DNA of 64,000 nucleotides, taken from positions 186,001-250,000 of the forward strand of contig NZ_QJKD01000005.1 of assembly GCF_003201875.1 (NCBI RefSeq), written 5' to 3'. Both the position numbers and the translations under genes were made by a program. Numbering within the stretch: the first letter of the stretch is position 1; each line of letters starts with the position of its first letter. Source of the stretch: Hungatella effluvii. GTDB lineage: Bacteria > Bacillota > Clostridia > Lachnospirales > Lachnospiraceae. This document shows, one piece after another, positions 33,939 to 43,341 of the stretch. Under the pieces are notes generated by a model that ran no database searches, was not told the DNA's origin, and saw only the letters and a program-made list of their open reading frames with translations.

Positions 33939-34847
33939 TCAGTTGTTTGCAGGATGAACTGCCAAAAGAATGGAAATGATGATAATCAGACCTTCCAGAA
34001 TCGCCTCCAGGCTGCTCTGGATACCCAGAATCACAATGATGTGCATGAACATGACGGCGCTCACAGTTCCTGCCCAGGCGCCGGATACCCTTCCTCTGCC
34101 GTTTAAAAAGCTGATTCCGCCCATACAGGCTGCCGCTATGACCGGGTAGAGATAATGACTGCCGTTTGATGAGCTGCCCGATGAAGTGATAAACAGCAGA
34201 ACCATGGCCGCAATTCCATAAAAAACAGAGGCCGCCATACTGATTATCATCCGGATAGCCGTATGATTCAGTCCGCTCTCCCTGACAGCGGCCGGATTTT
34301 CTCCCAGCATCCGAAGATATTTACCATAATAGGTCCGTTTGAGAAAAAAACACAAAAAGAGACTGGAAACCATGGACAGGACAGAGAGAGACAGCCAGAA
34401 GGCATGGCTCGCATACACATCCTTTCGGTTGAAAATAACCATGTGGTCACCGGTAAACAGACCTGATAAATTACTCACTATGATCTGAAGCGCCAGGGTG
34501 ATGATGACCGGATTGACGCGCAGACCGGCTACCAAAAATCCTTTTAAAGCTCCCAGTCCCAGATGGAACACAAGCACCACAGCCATCGCCGGCACGAGAG
34601 GCATCCCTGTGCGCAGCAAACAGGCACCGATACAGGTCGATGCCGATATTTCAGCGGCAAATGACAAATCCAGCACGCCGCTTATCATCTGAATCATAAG
34701 GCCAAATGTCATGAAAATCATGGTCAAAAGCTGCCGTGTGACGGACCAGTACACATTATTGGACATACCGGCCGCCCACATGATAAAAAACACGGCCCAT
34801 ACCACGATATTCAGAACATTCATCCGTATAATCTTTCGTATCTTCAT
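33939..34847 (-). CDS. RbsC-like permease of the pseudo-ABC sensor unit
   Basis: A second RbsC-family membrane protein, 302 residues, with about eight membrane segments. It retains MISGVLDLSFAAEISAS where normal members have GGxDLSVG, and a coupling loop MLGENPAAVRESGLNH where normal ones read GGNxxAARLAGIN. Its ATG overlaps the pseudo-ATPase stop by four bases. The Gly-rich region is less conserved than in the permease at 30276. I infer it holds the dead ATPase at the membrane and may act in ligand sensing; low-level transport cannot be excluded. Confidence 0.85.
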   Translation of the reverse strand: MKIRKIIRMNVLNIVVWAVFFIMWAAGMSNNVYWSVTRQLLTMIFMTFGLMIQMISGVLDLSFAAEISASTCIGACLLRTGMPLVPAMAVVLVFHLGLGALKGFLVAGLRVNPVIITLALQIIVSNLSGLFTGDHMVIFNRKDVYASHAFWLSLSVLSMVSSLFLCFFLKRTYYGKYLRMLGENPAAVRESGLNHTAIRMIISMAASVFYGIAAMVLLFITSSGSSSNGSHYLYPVIAAACMGGISFLNGRGRVSGAWAGTVSAVMFMHIIVILGIQSSLEAILEGLIIIISILLAVHPANN

Positions 34848-36232
34848 ACCTTATCCACCGTCCATACTCTGTCGGAGAAGCCGGAACAGAATGCCGCCTC
34901 ATTTTCCAGCAGGATCACGGCAGTCCCCCTCTCCGCCATCTCAATCAGCCGCTTTTTAATCCAGTCCCGCTCCCATAGATCCGCCGCCGTAATACAGTTA
35001 TGAACGATTAAAACACGCGGATTAAAAAGCTTCCACCGGTAAAAAACCAGCTTCCACCCATTTTTTTCCAGATCAATATCATCTAAGGCTTCTCCAGCCT
35101 CAAACAGAAAGTTATCTCTTAAGATATACGAGGAAGCTTTGCGGTAAAATCCCAGTCTGCCGCTGATCTTTCGATAAGAAGGCATCAGGATGTTATCCTC
35201 TTTTGACATATTTTCCATTACTCCCATGCGTGATATCTCATAGCTCATCATTCCCACCCTGTTTTTGACCAGATCGGCCATTGTATGGGACGAAACCTTT
35301 TTTCCGTCAATGAAGAACTCCAGACCGCAGTCTGAAGGCCGCCGGCACTGATCCCAAAGACTGTCTATCGGAGCGGCCTCGCGGGAAACCAATACAATCT
35401 CTCCTCTGCAGGCCTCTATGGAAACCGTCCGTTCTCCTGCTTTCAATCCTCTAATACAGATGGAAGGTATATCTGTCTTCTTTTCCTTCTGGCTTCCCTC
35501 CCCGGCTTTTGTACCGCGGAGAATGATTTCTGTTGCCAGCGGAAACTGCTCCGGATCGTAAATCTTCTTTGCGATCTTCCTGTGTTTGAAAATAATGAGG
35601 CGGTCTGCCACACAGTAAAATGCCTGGGGATTATTATCTGAAATCAGAATTCCGATCCCTTCCTCCTTAAGCCTTTCAATCAGGGAAGTGAGACGCACCA
35701 TTTCTTTCTGGGAAAATGCCCCCGACGTATCGGAAAGTACGATCAACCGCCCGCCCTGAGATACGCTTCTGATAATTCCGATGATAATCTTATCCGCATT
35801 GCTTAAAGTCTCAGAAGCCGCATCCGGATTAAGCTCTATCTTATATTTTTCAAAATAATATTCCGTCTGGTTTCGGATCGCACGCTCATTGATTACGACC
35901 TTCTTCAGGCTGTTCCTTCTGAGGAGAAAGATATTTTCACCGATATTCAAAGTATTCATATACGGTGTACTCCTGCTGATGACAAATACCTTATGTTTCT
36001 CCAGAGTCTTCCTGTCTGCACGGGTCAGTTCCGTTCCCTTAAGCCTCACACTTCCGGAAATCCGTTTTCCCAATCCCTGCATATACTCTACAAGAACTTC
36101 CTTCTGATGCACCGCACTGACGAGGCAGAAGCACTCCGATTCCCGCAGGAGCAAATCCACATCGTACAGCCTGTTGCCGCTGTCTGCACCCTCGATTGTC
36201 ACTTTTTTTAATAACAGCAGTTCTCTCTTCAT
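34844..36232 (-). CDS. RbsA-like double ABC domain lacking catalytic motifs (pseudo-ATPase)
   Basis: An intact 462-residue frame that follows the two-domain RbsA layout but has lost every ATPase motif. In NBD1 the P-loop position reads LVSAVHQKEVL (37-47) in place of GxxGxGKS/T; the Q-loop is VISRSTPYM; the signature is TLSNADK (142-148); the Walker B position is LIVLSD (163-168); and the switch is LISDN instead of a His. In NBD2 the P-loop position is VSREAAPID and the signature/Walker B zone reads GWKLVFYRW and NPRVLIVHNC. Framework stretches such as ADRLIIF and NIGENIFL survive, so the fold is probably kept. Four-base overlaps with both the histidine kinase before it and the permease after it show the gene is maintained as part of a unit. 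Confidence 0.85.
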   Translation of the reverse strand: MKRELLLLKKVTIEGADSGNRLYDVDLLLRESECFCLVSAVHQKEVLVEYMQGLGKRISGSVRLKGTELTRADRKTLEKHKVFVISRSTPYMNTLNIGENIFLLRRNSLKKVVINERAIRNQTEYYFEKYKIELNPDAASETLSNADKIIIGIIRSVSQGGRLIVLSDTSGAFSQKEMVRLTSLIERLKEEGIGILISDNNPQAFYCVADRLIIFKHRKIAKKIYDPEQFPLATEIILRGTKAGEGSQKEKKTDIPSICIRGLKAGERTVSIEACRGEIVLVSREAAPIDSLWDQCRRPSDCGLEFFIDGKKVSSHTMADLVKNRVGMMSYEISRMGVMENMSKEDNILMPSYRKISGRLGFYRKASSYILRDNFLFEAGEALDDIDLEKNGWKLVFYRWKLFNPRVLIVHNCITAADLWERDWIKKRLIEMAERGTAVILLENEAAFCSGFSDRVWTVDKV

Positions 36233-37077
36233 AGCAAAGATTTATCCGTCATAATCGGCAGAATGATTTCCACATCCGTGCCGATTCCTTTCGTACTGTA
36301 TAGGTTCAGCCCGTAATCATCTCCGAAAATCAGCTTGATTCGCTGGCTGACATTGGTAAGCGCAATCCCGTTGCCCCGTTCTCCCGATGTTTTGCGCTCC
36401 TTATCTGTCTCTTTCTTCGAGTTCTTCAGCGAATCCCGCATCCGCTCCAGTTCCTCTCTCCCGATTCCCACGCCATCATCCGATACAATAATAATCACAT
36501 TCTTTTCCGTCATCTCTACCCGGATCGTAACCTTTCCCTTGTCCGGTTTCGTCTCCAGACCGTGAAAAATAGCATTCTCCACAATCGGCTGCAGGGACAG
36601 CTTGGGAATCAGGCAGGAATACGCCTCCCGATCCTCCGGCGCGGCCAGTATCTCAAACGAGAATTTGTCGTCAAACCGGTAGCTCTGAATCAGGAAATAA
36701 TTTTCAATATTATTGAATTCCTCCCGGAGCGTCACGATATTCTCCTTTTTGCTGATACTGTAGCGGAAAAAGGACGCCAGTGCCTTGGCCATTCTGGCAA
36801 TACTGTCACAATCATAGAGAAGTGCCTCACTCCGGATGCACTCCAGCGTATTATACAAAAAATGGGGGTTGATCTGACTCTGGAGCGCGGAAAGCTTAGC
36901 CTGCTTGTCCACCATGCGGACTGAATACTCATCCTGAAGTTTTTCCTCCAGCTCAGACAACTGGCGTTCCCGTCCGGCTTCCACCTTTTTTATTTTGTTT
37001 TTTAAATAAAGGCAGTACAGCCCCAGCAGCATACAGGCTGCTGACGCCACCACTGCCGCCGCAACAGCGATTTTCAT
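36229..37077 (-). CDS. Sensor histidine kinase of the LytS/YesM type without a sensor domain
   Basis: A 282-residue kinase with one N-terminal membrane segment (residues about 1-25) and no extracellular loop. A short coiled coil (about 30-65) leads to the phospho-acceptor box SQINPHFLYNTLE (His72) of the His_kinase family, then the ATPase domain: LQPIVENAIFHG, VSDDGVGIG and RGNGIALTNVSQR. Known relatives YesM and LytS carry a large extracellular or 5-TM sensor, absent here, so input must come from a partner protein. The 4-base overlap with the pseudo-ATPase gene makes that protein the obvious candidate. It is followed from the response regulator gene by a 15-base gap. Confidence 0.92.
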   Translation of the reverse strand: MKIAVAAAVVASAACMLLGLYCLYLKNKIKKVEAGRERQLSELEEKLQDEYSVRMVDKQAKLSALQSQINPHFLYNTLECIRSEALLYDCDSIARMAKALASFFRYSISKKENIVTLREEFNNIENYFLIQSYRFDDKFSFEILAAPEDREAYSCLIPKLSLQPIVENAIFHGLETKPDKGKVTIRVEMTEKNVIIIVSDDGVGIGREELERMRDSLKNSKKETDKERKTSGERGNGIALTNVSQRIKLIFGDDYGLNLYSTKGIGTDVEIILPIMTDKSLL

Positions 37078-37092
37078 TACGCTTCTCCATCC

Positions 37093-38694
37093 TTAATAAT
37101 AAAGCTTCCGGTATTCCATAGGCTTGATTCCAACTGTCTTCACAAACTGCTGGCTGAAGAATTTTGAATCCTTATAGCCAACAGCCTCAGCCACCTCATA
37201 GACAGGCATATCCGTATCCCTAAGAAGCTTTTTAGCCTCCTCCATCCGGACATCTGTCACGTAGGCGGTAAATGTCTTTCCCGTCTCTTTCTTAAACAAT
37301 TCAGAGAAGTAATTCATGTTAAAGCCGCCCTGCTCTGCGACCTCTTCCAGGGAAATCTTCTGGCTGTAATTCTTTTTGATATACTCTGCCGCATTTAAGA
37401 CGGGTTTCCGCTCTCTCTCCCGGCTCGTCTCCACACGTTTAGCAAGATCAGCGATAATCTGCTCTGTCACATATTCCGTTAAAACCATAACAGAATTACA
37501 GTTTCCCGCTCCTTCATGCCACCGCTCCTTCAGTTCCCCAGTCTCAGCCGGACTTTTAAATGGATTATGCTCCAGATAACACTGAAACAGAAGCCCCGCC
37601 AGTTCATAGTATTCACTGGCAAATGCCCTGCGCTTCCTGGCTTCGTGAAACGCCAGGCCAATCACATACTTCATATCGTCATACCTTGCCGTCTCCACGG
37701 CTCCCGCCAGCTTCTCCTCCAGTTCCCCGCAGATCGCCTCCGCGCAGACCGTGGAATCCCGATCAATGACCCATTCGTCAATCCGTCTCCCGGCCCCGCC
37801 CAGAATCCGGCATGCCACAGCTTCTCTGGCCATTTCTGCGGCCACATGAAGCCTTCCAAACTCCCCGCATTCCGCGCTCAGTCCCATGGTCAGCTCGTAG
37901 TGTTCAAATCCGCTTAAGTAGTCCATCTGCGACTGAAACAGTCTGTCAATCCGCTGTTCCACCTCATCTCTCCATTCAGCCATATAGTTGATGACCGCCG
38001 TGACGGCAGAATTTTTCTGATAGGTAATGGCGATGTCGCGTACACACCCCTGAAACGCCTGCTCCACCAGTGCTCCTGTCTTTTTTAAGATCAGGTTTAT
38101 CTGCTGATCATTCTTCTCCACACGGTTGTCGCCGTCCAGTTTACAACAGATAACCCGAAACAGACCGTCTCCAAAATTTAAGCCATAATTCTTGTTGACC
38201 TCCTCCAGATTCATCTCCCCGTCTCCGGATATGGAATTTAAAAATTCCCTGTGAAGGATATAACGGCTGTCGTGAAGTTTCTTCGCCATTGTATCCACAC
38301 TGCGGCTCTCTTTCTCCCGGCTCGTCTCTGTGTCCGCAATCTTCTTTAAGATCTGGTTTAGCTCCACCTCATCAATCGGCTTCAGCAGATAGTCCTCCAC
38401 CCCATATTTTATGGCCTGCTGGGCGTATTCGAAATATTTATATCCGCTGATTACAATAAAATGAACGCTGCGCCCCTCATCAATTACCTTCTTGATCAAT
38501 TCCAGTCCGCTTAAAACAGGCATTCGGATGTCCGTAATCACAATATCCGGTTCACACTGGCATATCTTCTCGTACGCTGTCATCCCATCCTGCACAAGCC
38601 CGGCAAACTCCAGATTCAGCTTCTCCCATTCAATTAATTTTTTGACTAAAAATCCTACCTTATATTCATCGTCTGCAATTAATACTTTAAGCAT
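37093..38694 (-). CDS. YesN-type response regulator with AraC output domain
   Basis: The 533-residue protein has a receiver domain (IADDE at 6-10, phospho-acceptor Asp55 in VITDIRMP, Lys in YLLKPID), a long central linker of unknown fold, and a C-terminal AraC-type double helix-turn-helix (KNYSQKISLEEVAEQGGF and AVGYKDSKFFSQQF). The start is put at the ATG at 38694 (MLKVLIADDE), a common family opening; a start four codons earlier is possible. It is the first gene of the operon and probably activates the operon that follows, including the sugar importer at 30276-33844. Confidence 0.93.
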   Translation of the reverse strand: MLKVLIADDEYKVGFLVKKLIEWEKLNLEFAGLVQDGMTAYEKICQCEPDIVITDIRMPVLSGLELIKKVIDEGRSVHFIVISGYKYFEYAQQAIKYGVEDYLLKPIDEVELNQILKKIADTETSREKESRSVDTMAKKLHDSRYILHREFLNSISGDGEMNLEEVNKNYGLNFGDGLFRVICCKLDGDNRVEKNDQQINLILKKTGALVEQAFQGCVRDIAITYQKNSAVTAVINYMAEWRDEVEQRIDRLFQSQMDYLSGFEHYELTMGLSAECGEFGRLHVAAEMAREAVACRILGGAGRRIDEWVIDRDSTVCAEAICGELEEKLAGAVETARYDDMKYVIGLAFHEARKRRAFASEYYELAGLLFQCYLEHNPFKSPAETGELKERWHEGAGNCNSVMVLTEYVTEQIIADLAKRVETSRERERKPVLNAAEYIKKNYSQKISLEEVAEQGGFNMNYFSELFKKETGKTFTAYVTDVRMEEAKKLLRDTDMPVYEVAEAVGYKDSKFFSQQFVKTVGIKPMEYRKLYY

Positions 38695-38751
38695 GTATTC
38701 CCTCATCCCCCGTATCTTTCATCTGCTCGTTACTTTCTGCCCTGCCGCCAT

Positions 38752-41700
38752 TTACTGACTGCCCGCCGATTCTTTCGCCGCCCCGCGCAGAATCTCCATA
38801 AACTCCTCTCTCGTACCAATCACCTCGCTGATGCTGCCATCCGCCATAATCTCCTCAGACAGCCCCGCCTTCTTCTCCTGCATTTCCAGAATCTTCTCTT
38901 CCAGCGTGTCCTTCATAATAAGCTTATACACCGTAACCACCTGCTGCTGGCCGATTCTGTGGGCGCGGTCGGTGGCCTGGTTCTGGGCCGCCTGATTCCA
39001 CCACGGGTCAAAATGGATTACGATGCTGGCGGCGGTCAGATTAAGGCCAGTTCCTCCCGCCTTTAAAGAAATCAGGAATACCGGCGTGCCGTCCTCATTA
39101 AACGCCCGCACCAGCTCATTCCGCTTCTCCTTGGAGGTAGCCCCCGTCAGAATGTAATATCCGATGCCGTTCTCATCAAGACGTTTCTGAATGATATCCA
39201 GCATGGAGGTAAACTGTGAAAACAGCAGTATCTTATTTCCTGCTTCCACCGCATTCCTCACCAGTTCCACACACGTATCCACCTTGGCCGCCCCGCCGTT
39301 ATAGTTTTCATACACCAGCGACGGATCACAGCACAGCTGGCGCAGATGGGTGAGTTCTGCCAGAATCCGCAGCTTTCCGACCCGGTACTCCTCCTGGCTC
39401 TGCCTCGCAAGAGAATCCAGCAGCTTCTGCACCCTGGCCTCATAAATCTCTCTCTGTGCATCCTCCATTTGGGAATAAATCACCTCTTCCAGCTTATCCG
39501 GAAGCTCCCTTAAGACCTCCTTCTTCAACCGTCTCAAAATAAACGGCCGGATCATCCGGCGCAGCCGTTCCGCCGCCACCTCATCCTGTCTGATCGTAAC
39601 AGGCTGCTCATACTTCTCCTTAAAATGCTTATAGCCCCCTAAAAATCCGGGCATCAGGAAATCAAAAATACTCCACAGCTCACTCAGCGCATTTTCTATT
39701 GGTGTTCCGGTCAGCGCAAAACGTCTGGCACAGCTGAGGGCCTTCACTGCCTTTGCCGCCTGTGTTCCATGGTTCTTAATATTCTGCGCCTCATCGATGA
39801 AAACCGTATCAAACAATGTTTCCTGGTACGCCTCCGCATCCCGTTTCAATAAATCATAAGATGTAAGCAGAATGTCTGCCCTGCTCTCCCGTATCTTTTC
39901 CTTCCTGCTCCCAGCCCCTCCCACAACCGTCTCCACAGTCAGTCCGGGCGTGAACCGGTGTATTTCACTCTCCCAATTATAGACGAGCGAAGCCGGACAG
40001 ATGATAAGGCTGTGCCGGTGCATCTCCCCCTCACAGTTTTCCTTCACCGCCGCCAGATACGCGATCGCCTGTACCGTCTTCCCAAGCCCCATGTCATCGG
40101 CCAGAATTCCACCGAATCCCATCGCCCCCAGAGTCATGAGCCATCGGAATCCAAACTTCTGATACGGCCTTAGTTCCGCGTTCAATCCGGCCGGAACTTC
40201 ATAGTCGCTGTCCTCCACATTTTTCATGGACCGCAGAAATGCTTTGTAGGATGAACTGCGTTTTACTTCTACTATCCCTTCATTCTCCCGCAGAACCTGG
40301 TCTAAATAAAAGGATCGGTATTCCGGTACCCGGATATGGCCTTCCTCCAGTTCCTCCGCACTCAGTTCCAGCCCCTCGGCCAGTTCTGCCACGGCCGACA
40401 GTCCATTGTCCTCCAGCTCCAGAAAATCCCCATTCTTTAAGCGGTAATATTTTCTCCTCCTCCGGTAGCTGGACAGCAGTCCCTCCAGCTCTCCCGGCTC
40501 TAACCGCTCAGTCTGAAGCGTAATATCCAGCAATCCGCTGTTACGGGTAATCCCCATTGTAATTTTAGGTGCCTTTAAAACTCTCAGCCGTTTTAATGAG
40601 TCGGAAATATATACCTCACCAATCTGCTGAAACTGCGCAATTCCAGTACTGAGCAGACGGTACTGCGCCTCCTCGTCCTCCTCCGGAATGTACAACTGCT
40701 GTTTCTTCTCATCCACACAGTTGAAATACCCGGCCGCCAGCTTAGCCGTATACTGCTCCTTTTCCATATCACGGTATAAATCCTTGACTTCCAGTCCCTC
40801 AATCAGATTATATCGCGCTTCTCCATATTGACTGTAAATAGATGCAGTCAGAGTCCGGTCCACATAATCCAGATACACGATTATCTCACACGGCTTCGGC
40901 AGATAGCGCTCCAGCGAATCCGGCTTTTTAAGGATTGCAAACTCCTCCAGTGACGGCAGTACCGAAGCACAGAGAACCGGCAGATCTTCCTCATTGATAT
41001 GATATTCCTGCTTCTTATAGGGCTCCATCAGACTGCATACACCACCCATACGCTCTTTGAATTCCTGACTGCACAGGTAGATGGTGTCTCCCTCCAGGAC
41101 ACACAGCCCGCTCTTGCCTGCAAACGCTTCCCCTTTAGGAACCGAAAGGAGACAGCTTCCACCGCTCCGTTCCGCAATGAAAAAACCAAGAACCGGATCC
41201 TTTTCCACAATCCTGATCCGGGTCAGGTCTGAGAATCTGGATTCCAGAGCGATCACTCCCGGCCCCACTGCCTGCAAAAAGCGCACCATCTTGTCACCGG
41301 ACAGAACCAGATTCCGTCCGGTGGCTATTGTGGGCAGATAACTGCGGCGAATCATATACAGTTCCGTAATAAAGTCCTGCTCCTGATTCACACAGTCTTC
41401 CAAAAAGTCCGCCAGTCTGCGGCTTTCCGGGGTAAATGCGCTCTTTACATGGTAAAAAGCCAGTTTCTGTCCATAGTGTACATACTTTTCTTCCTTTAGA
41501 GCATTTACCATTGCGGTAATATCCTTTAATACGTACAGATGGTCTGAACCGATTTTAAACTCAACCGTCCACCCCTCCGCATTGCGGTGCAGGGCAGGAA
41601 CCAGCCTGATATTTCCATTTAAATTCGGCTGAAAGTAGTGGGCATTTTCCCGCATGGTGCTGGAAAAAATCAGTTTTTTAACCGCGGTATCCGTCGGCGG

Positions 41701-42129
41701 CTGCCTGATCTTGGCGGCAGCGGCCGACGCGTTGGCCGACGCCCTGTCTGACACTGTACGCGAAGCAGCATCTGTTTTACTCTCCATGCGGTCGGCTGCT
41801 CCACCTTTCGAAGCACGTGATTCCTCTTCCTCCGCTTCCCGCTCCATCATCTCCAGCGCAACCGCGACACAGTGCTTGCACATCCCGTCATACGATTGGT
41901 AGGCCGGACATTCACAGTAGTACTGTACAAATGTATCACGCTTCAGATCATACGTCATCTCCACCTGGTAGCGGTTATCATAAGACCCCTCCACCCATGC
42001 GCTTGCCTCCAGCCTCCCTTTGCTTTTCTGAAAATCCAGGTCTTCCACCTTCCCACTCCTGTACAGCTGGTTTCCTCTCGTAAAAGACTGGGGACTGGTT
42101 TCCACTCTGATTGCCTTTAACTGTATCAT
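38752..42129 (-). CDS. SWIM zinc-finger SNF2-family helicase
   Basis: The 1125-residue protein has an N-terminal SWIM zinc finger (CECPAYQ then CKHC, residues about 73-88), an Ala/Ser/Arg-rich linker, the SNF2-associated middle domain, and a full SNF2/Rad54-type ATPase: DDMGLGKTVQAIAY, LTSYDLL, DEAQNIKN, ALTGTPIEN, SLKAGGTGLNLTAAS and DRAHRIGQ. It is a DNA translocase; bacterial SWIM-SNF2 proteins are common in Firmicutes and their role is unclear (chromatin-like remodelling, RNA polymerase recycling and defence have all been proposed for related enzymes). It stands alone, 57 bases upstream of the response regulator start in the same direction. Confidence 0.93.
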   Translation of the reverse strand: MIQLKAIRVETSPQSFTRGNQLYRSGKVEDLDFQKSKGRLEASAWVEGSYDNRYQVEMTYDLKRDTFVQYYCECPAYQSYDGMCKHCVAVALEMMEREAEEEESRASKGGAADRMESKTDAASRTVSDRASANASAAAAKIRQPPTDTAVKKLIFSSTMRENAHYFQPNLNGNIRLVPALHRNAEGWTVEFKIGSDHLYVLKDITAMVNALKEEKYVHYGQKLAFYHVKSAFTPESRRLADFLEDCVNQEQDFITELYMIRRSYLPTIATGRNLVLSGDKMVRFLQAVGPGVIALESRFSDLTRIRIVEKDPVLGFFIAERSGGSCLLSVPKGEAFAGKSGLCVLEGDTIYLCSQEFKERMGGVCSLMEPYKKQEYHINEEDLPVLCASVLPSLEEFAILKKPDSLERYLPKPCEIIVYLDYVDRTLTASIYSQYGEARYNLIEGLEVKDLYRDMEKEQYTAKLAAGYFNCVDEKKQQLYIPEEDEEAQYRLLSTGIAQFQQIGEVYISDSLKRLRVLKAPKITMGITRNSGLLDITLQTERLEPGELEGLLSSYRRRRKYYRLKNGDFLELEDNGLSAVAELAEGLELSAEELEEGHIRVPEYRSFYLDQVLRENEGIVEVKRSSSYKAFLRSMKNVEDSDYEVPAGLNAELRPYQKFGFRWLMTLGAMGFGGILADDMGLGKTVQAIAYLAAVKENCEGEMHRHSLIICPASLVYNWESEIHRFTPGLTVETVVGGAGSRKEKIRESRADILLTSYDLLKRDAEAYQETLFDTVFIDEAQNIKNHGTQAAKAVKALSCARRFALTGTPIENALSELWSIFDFLMPGFLGGYKHFKEKYEQPVTIRQDEVAAERLRRMIRPFILRRLKKEVLRELPDKLEEVIYSQMEDAQREIYEARVQKLLDSLARQSQEEYRVGKLRILAELTHLRQLCCDPSLVYENYNGGAAKVDTCVELVRNAVEAGNKILLFSQFTSMLDIIQKRLDENGIGYYILTGATSKEKRNELVRAFNEDGTPVFLISLKAGGTGLNLTAASIVIHFDPWWNQAAQNQATDRAHRIGQQQVVTVYKLIMKDTLEEKILEMQEKKAGLSEEIMADGSISEVIGTREEFMEILRGAAKESAGSQ

Positions 42130-42187
42130 ACTGTCTCTTTACTCCGTTTCTCTGTCTGAACCTGTCTTCCCTGCAGTTGTCCTGATC

Positions 42188-43321
42188 CTATTTTTCCGCC
42201 CATATCTGGGTTTCCGACCGTATCGGCCGCCCCGGACTTTTCAGTGCTTCATTGATCAGAATCAGCGCATAGGCGTCCTGAAGCCCTTCCGCCAGAGGAT
42301 AACACTCCAGCCCCTCTTCGATATACCGTCTCATTCCCATCATGAGAACGGCAATGGCGGTCTCGTCCTGAGGCAGAACCTGTTTCAGTCCCATATGCAC
42401 AAATGGGTTTACATAAAGCTGTTCCTCTCCCAGAGAAATCCGGATAATGCCGCTGCCGGACGCGTTACGTTCCACGCTCATTGTCTGTTCCATCGGCAGA
42501 AAACGCCCTCCCGAAGGCTGTACCTCTTCCTTCACATACCGCACTGTCCAGTCATTTAATTCCCCCGTCATCCCCTGAACGTTCAAATGTCTGCTCCGGA
42601 TATAAGAATGGTACTGCACACTGCTGAAATCGTAAAAAGCCGTTTTCCCGTCTTCAAATTCAAATGTAATCCGCCGTCTCGTCCGCTCCGACATGCGGCC
42701 GTCTGTGATAGCCCCATCTCTGGAGTCTGTCTCCATCAGCGTAAACGGGTATTCCTTCCCGTAAATGGTCATATTCTGAAGTCCTGTCCCCAGCATACGG
42801 CGGATGACGCTGGCGCCATGGTAGTCGTGAACAGCTGACAGCGTCATCATGGAGGCCTCTCCTAAAAATCCGCGCCTGACCACTTCCGTGGCTGCGGCAA
42901 AGGAAGGGTAGAGAAAATACTGCTCTGCCACCTGTATTTTCGCGCCTTCTTCCATCTTCATACGCCAGAGTTCCTTAAGCTCATCCAGTTCCAGCGCCGC
43001 CGGAGTCTCGCAGAGCACCGGAAAGCCCTTCCCGGCCCATTGCTTCGTTACCGAAAAGATCGACGTCCTGTTCACCGCCACCACCACGAAATCCGGCTTC
43101 ATGGCCTCGCAGGCGGCCTCCGATGTAACGGCAGGAACGCCGTACTGTATCCTCATGTGACCGGCCTTCTCCTCCGTCCTGCAGAGCATCGCCTCCATGG
43201 TAAACAATTCCGGATACGCACAGGCAATTCTCCAGTAAAACAGAGAACGCCAGCCGGAACCGATCACCACAAAGCGAAGCGGCTTTTTCTCCAGTGCAGT
43301 CCTGTCTATCGTCATTTTCAT
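42188..43321 (-). CDS. Gfo/Idh/MocA family oxidoreductase
   Basis: A 377-residue NAD(P)-dependent dehydrogenase: Rossmann motif RFVVIGSGWRSLFYW (residues about 17-31; the GxGxxG is modified to GSGWRS), then FVVVAVNR, VLCETPAAL (the EKP motif reads ETP) and a C-terminal oxidoreductase domain. The ETP change removes the conserved lysine of EKP, so catalysis may differ. I start it at the ATG at 43321 with AAAGGAG 6 bases upstream; upstream in-frame codons to 43345 overlap the NTase gene end. Substrate unknown. The neighbours are nucleotidyltransferases rather than sugar genes. Confidence 0.88.
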   Translation of the reverse strand: MKMTIDRTALEKKPLRFVVIGSGWRSLFYWRIACAYPELFTMEAMLCRTEEKAGHMRIQYGVPAVTSEAACEAMKPDFVVVAVNRTSIFSVTKQWAGKGFPVLCETPAALELDELKELWRMKMEEGAKIQVAEQYFLYPSFAAATEVVRRGFLGEASMMTLSAVHDYHGASVIRRMLGTGLQNMTIYGKEYPFTLMETDSRDGAITDGRMSERTRRRITFEFEDGKTAFYDFSSVQYHSYIRSRHLNVQGMTGELNDWTVRYVKEEVQPSGGRFLPMEQTMSVERNASGSGIIRISLGEEQLYVNPFVHMGLKQVLPQDETAIAVLMMGMRRYIEEGLECYPLAEGLQDAYALILINEALKSPGRPIRSETQIWAEK

Positions 43322-43341
43322 AAGAATCTCCTTTCCGGTTA

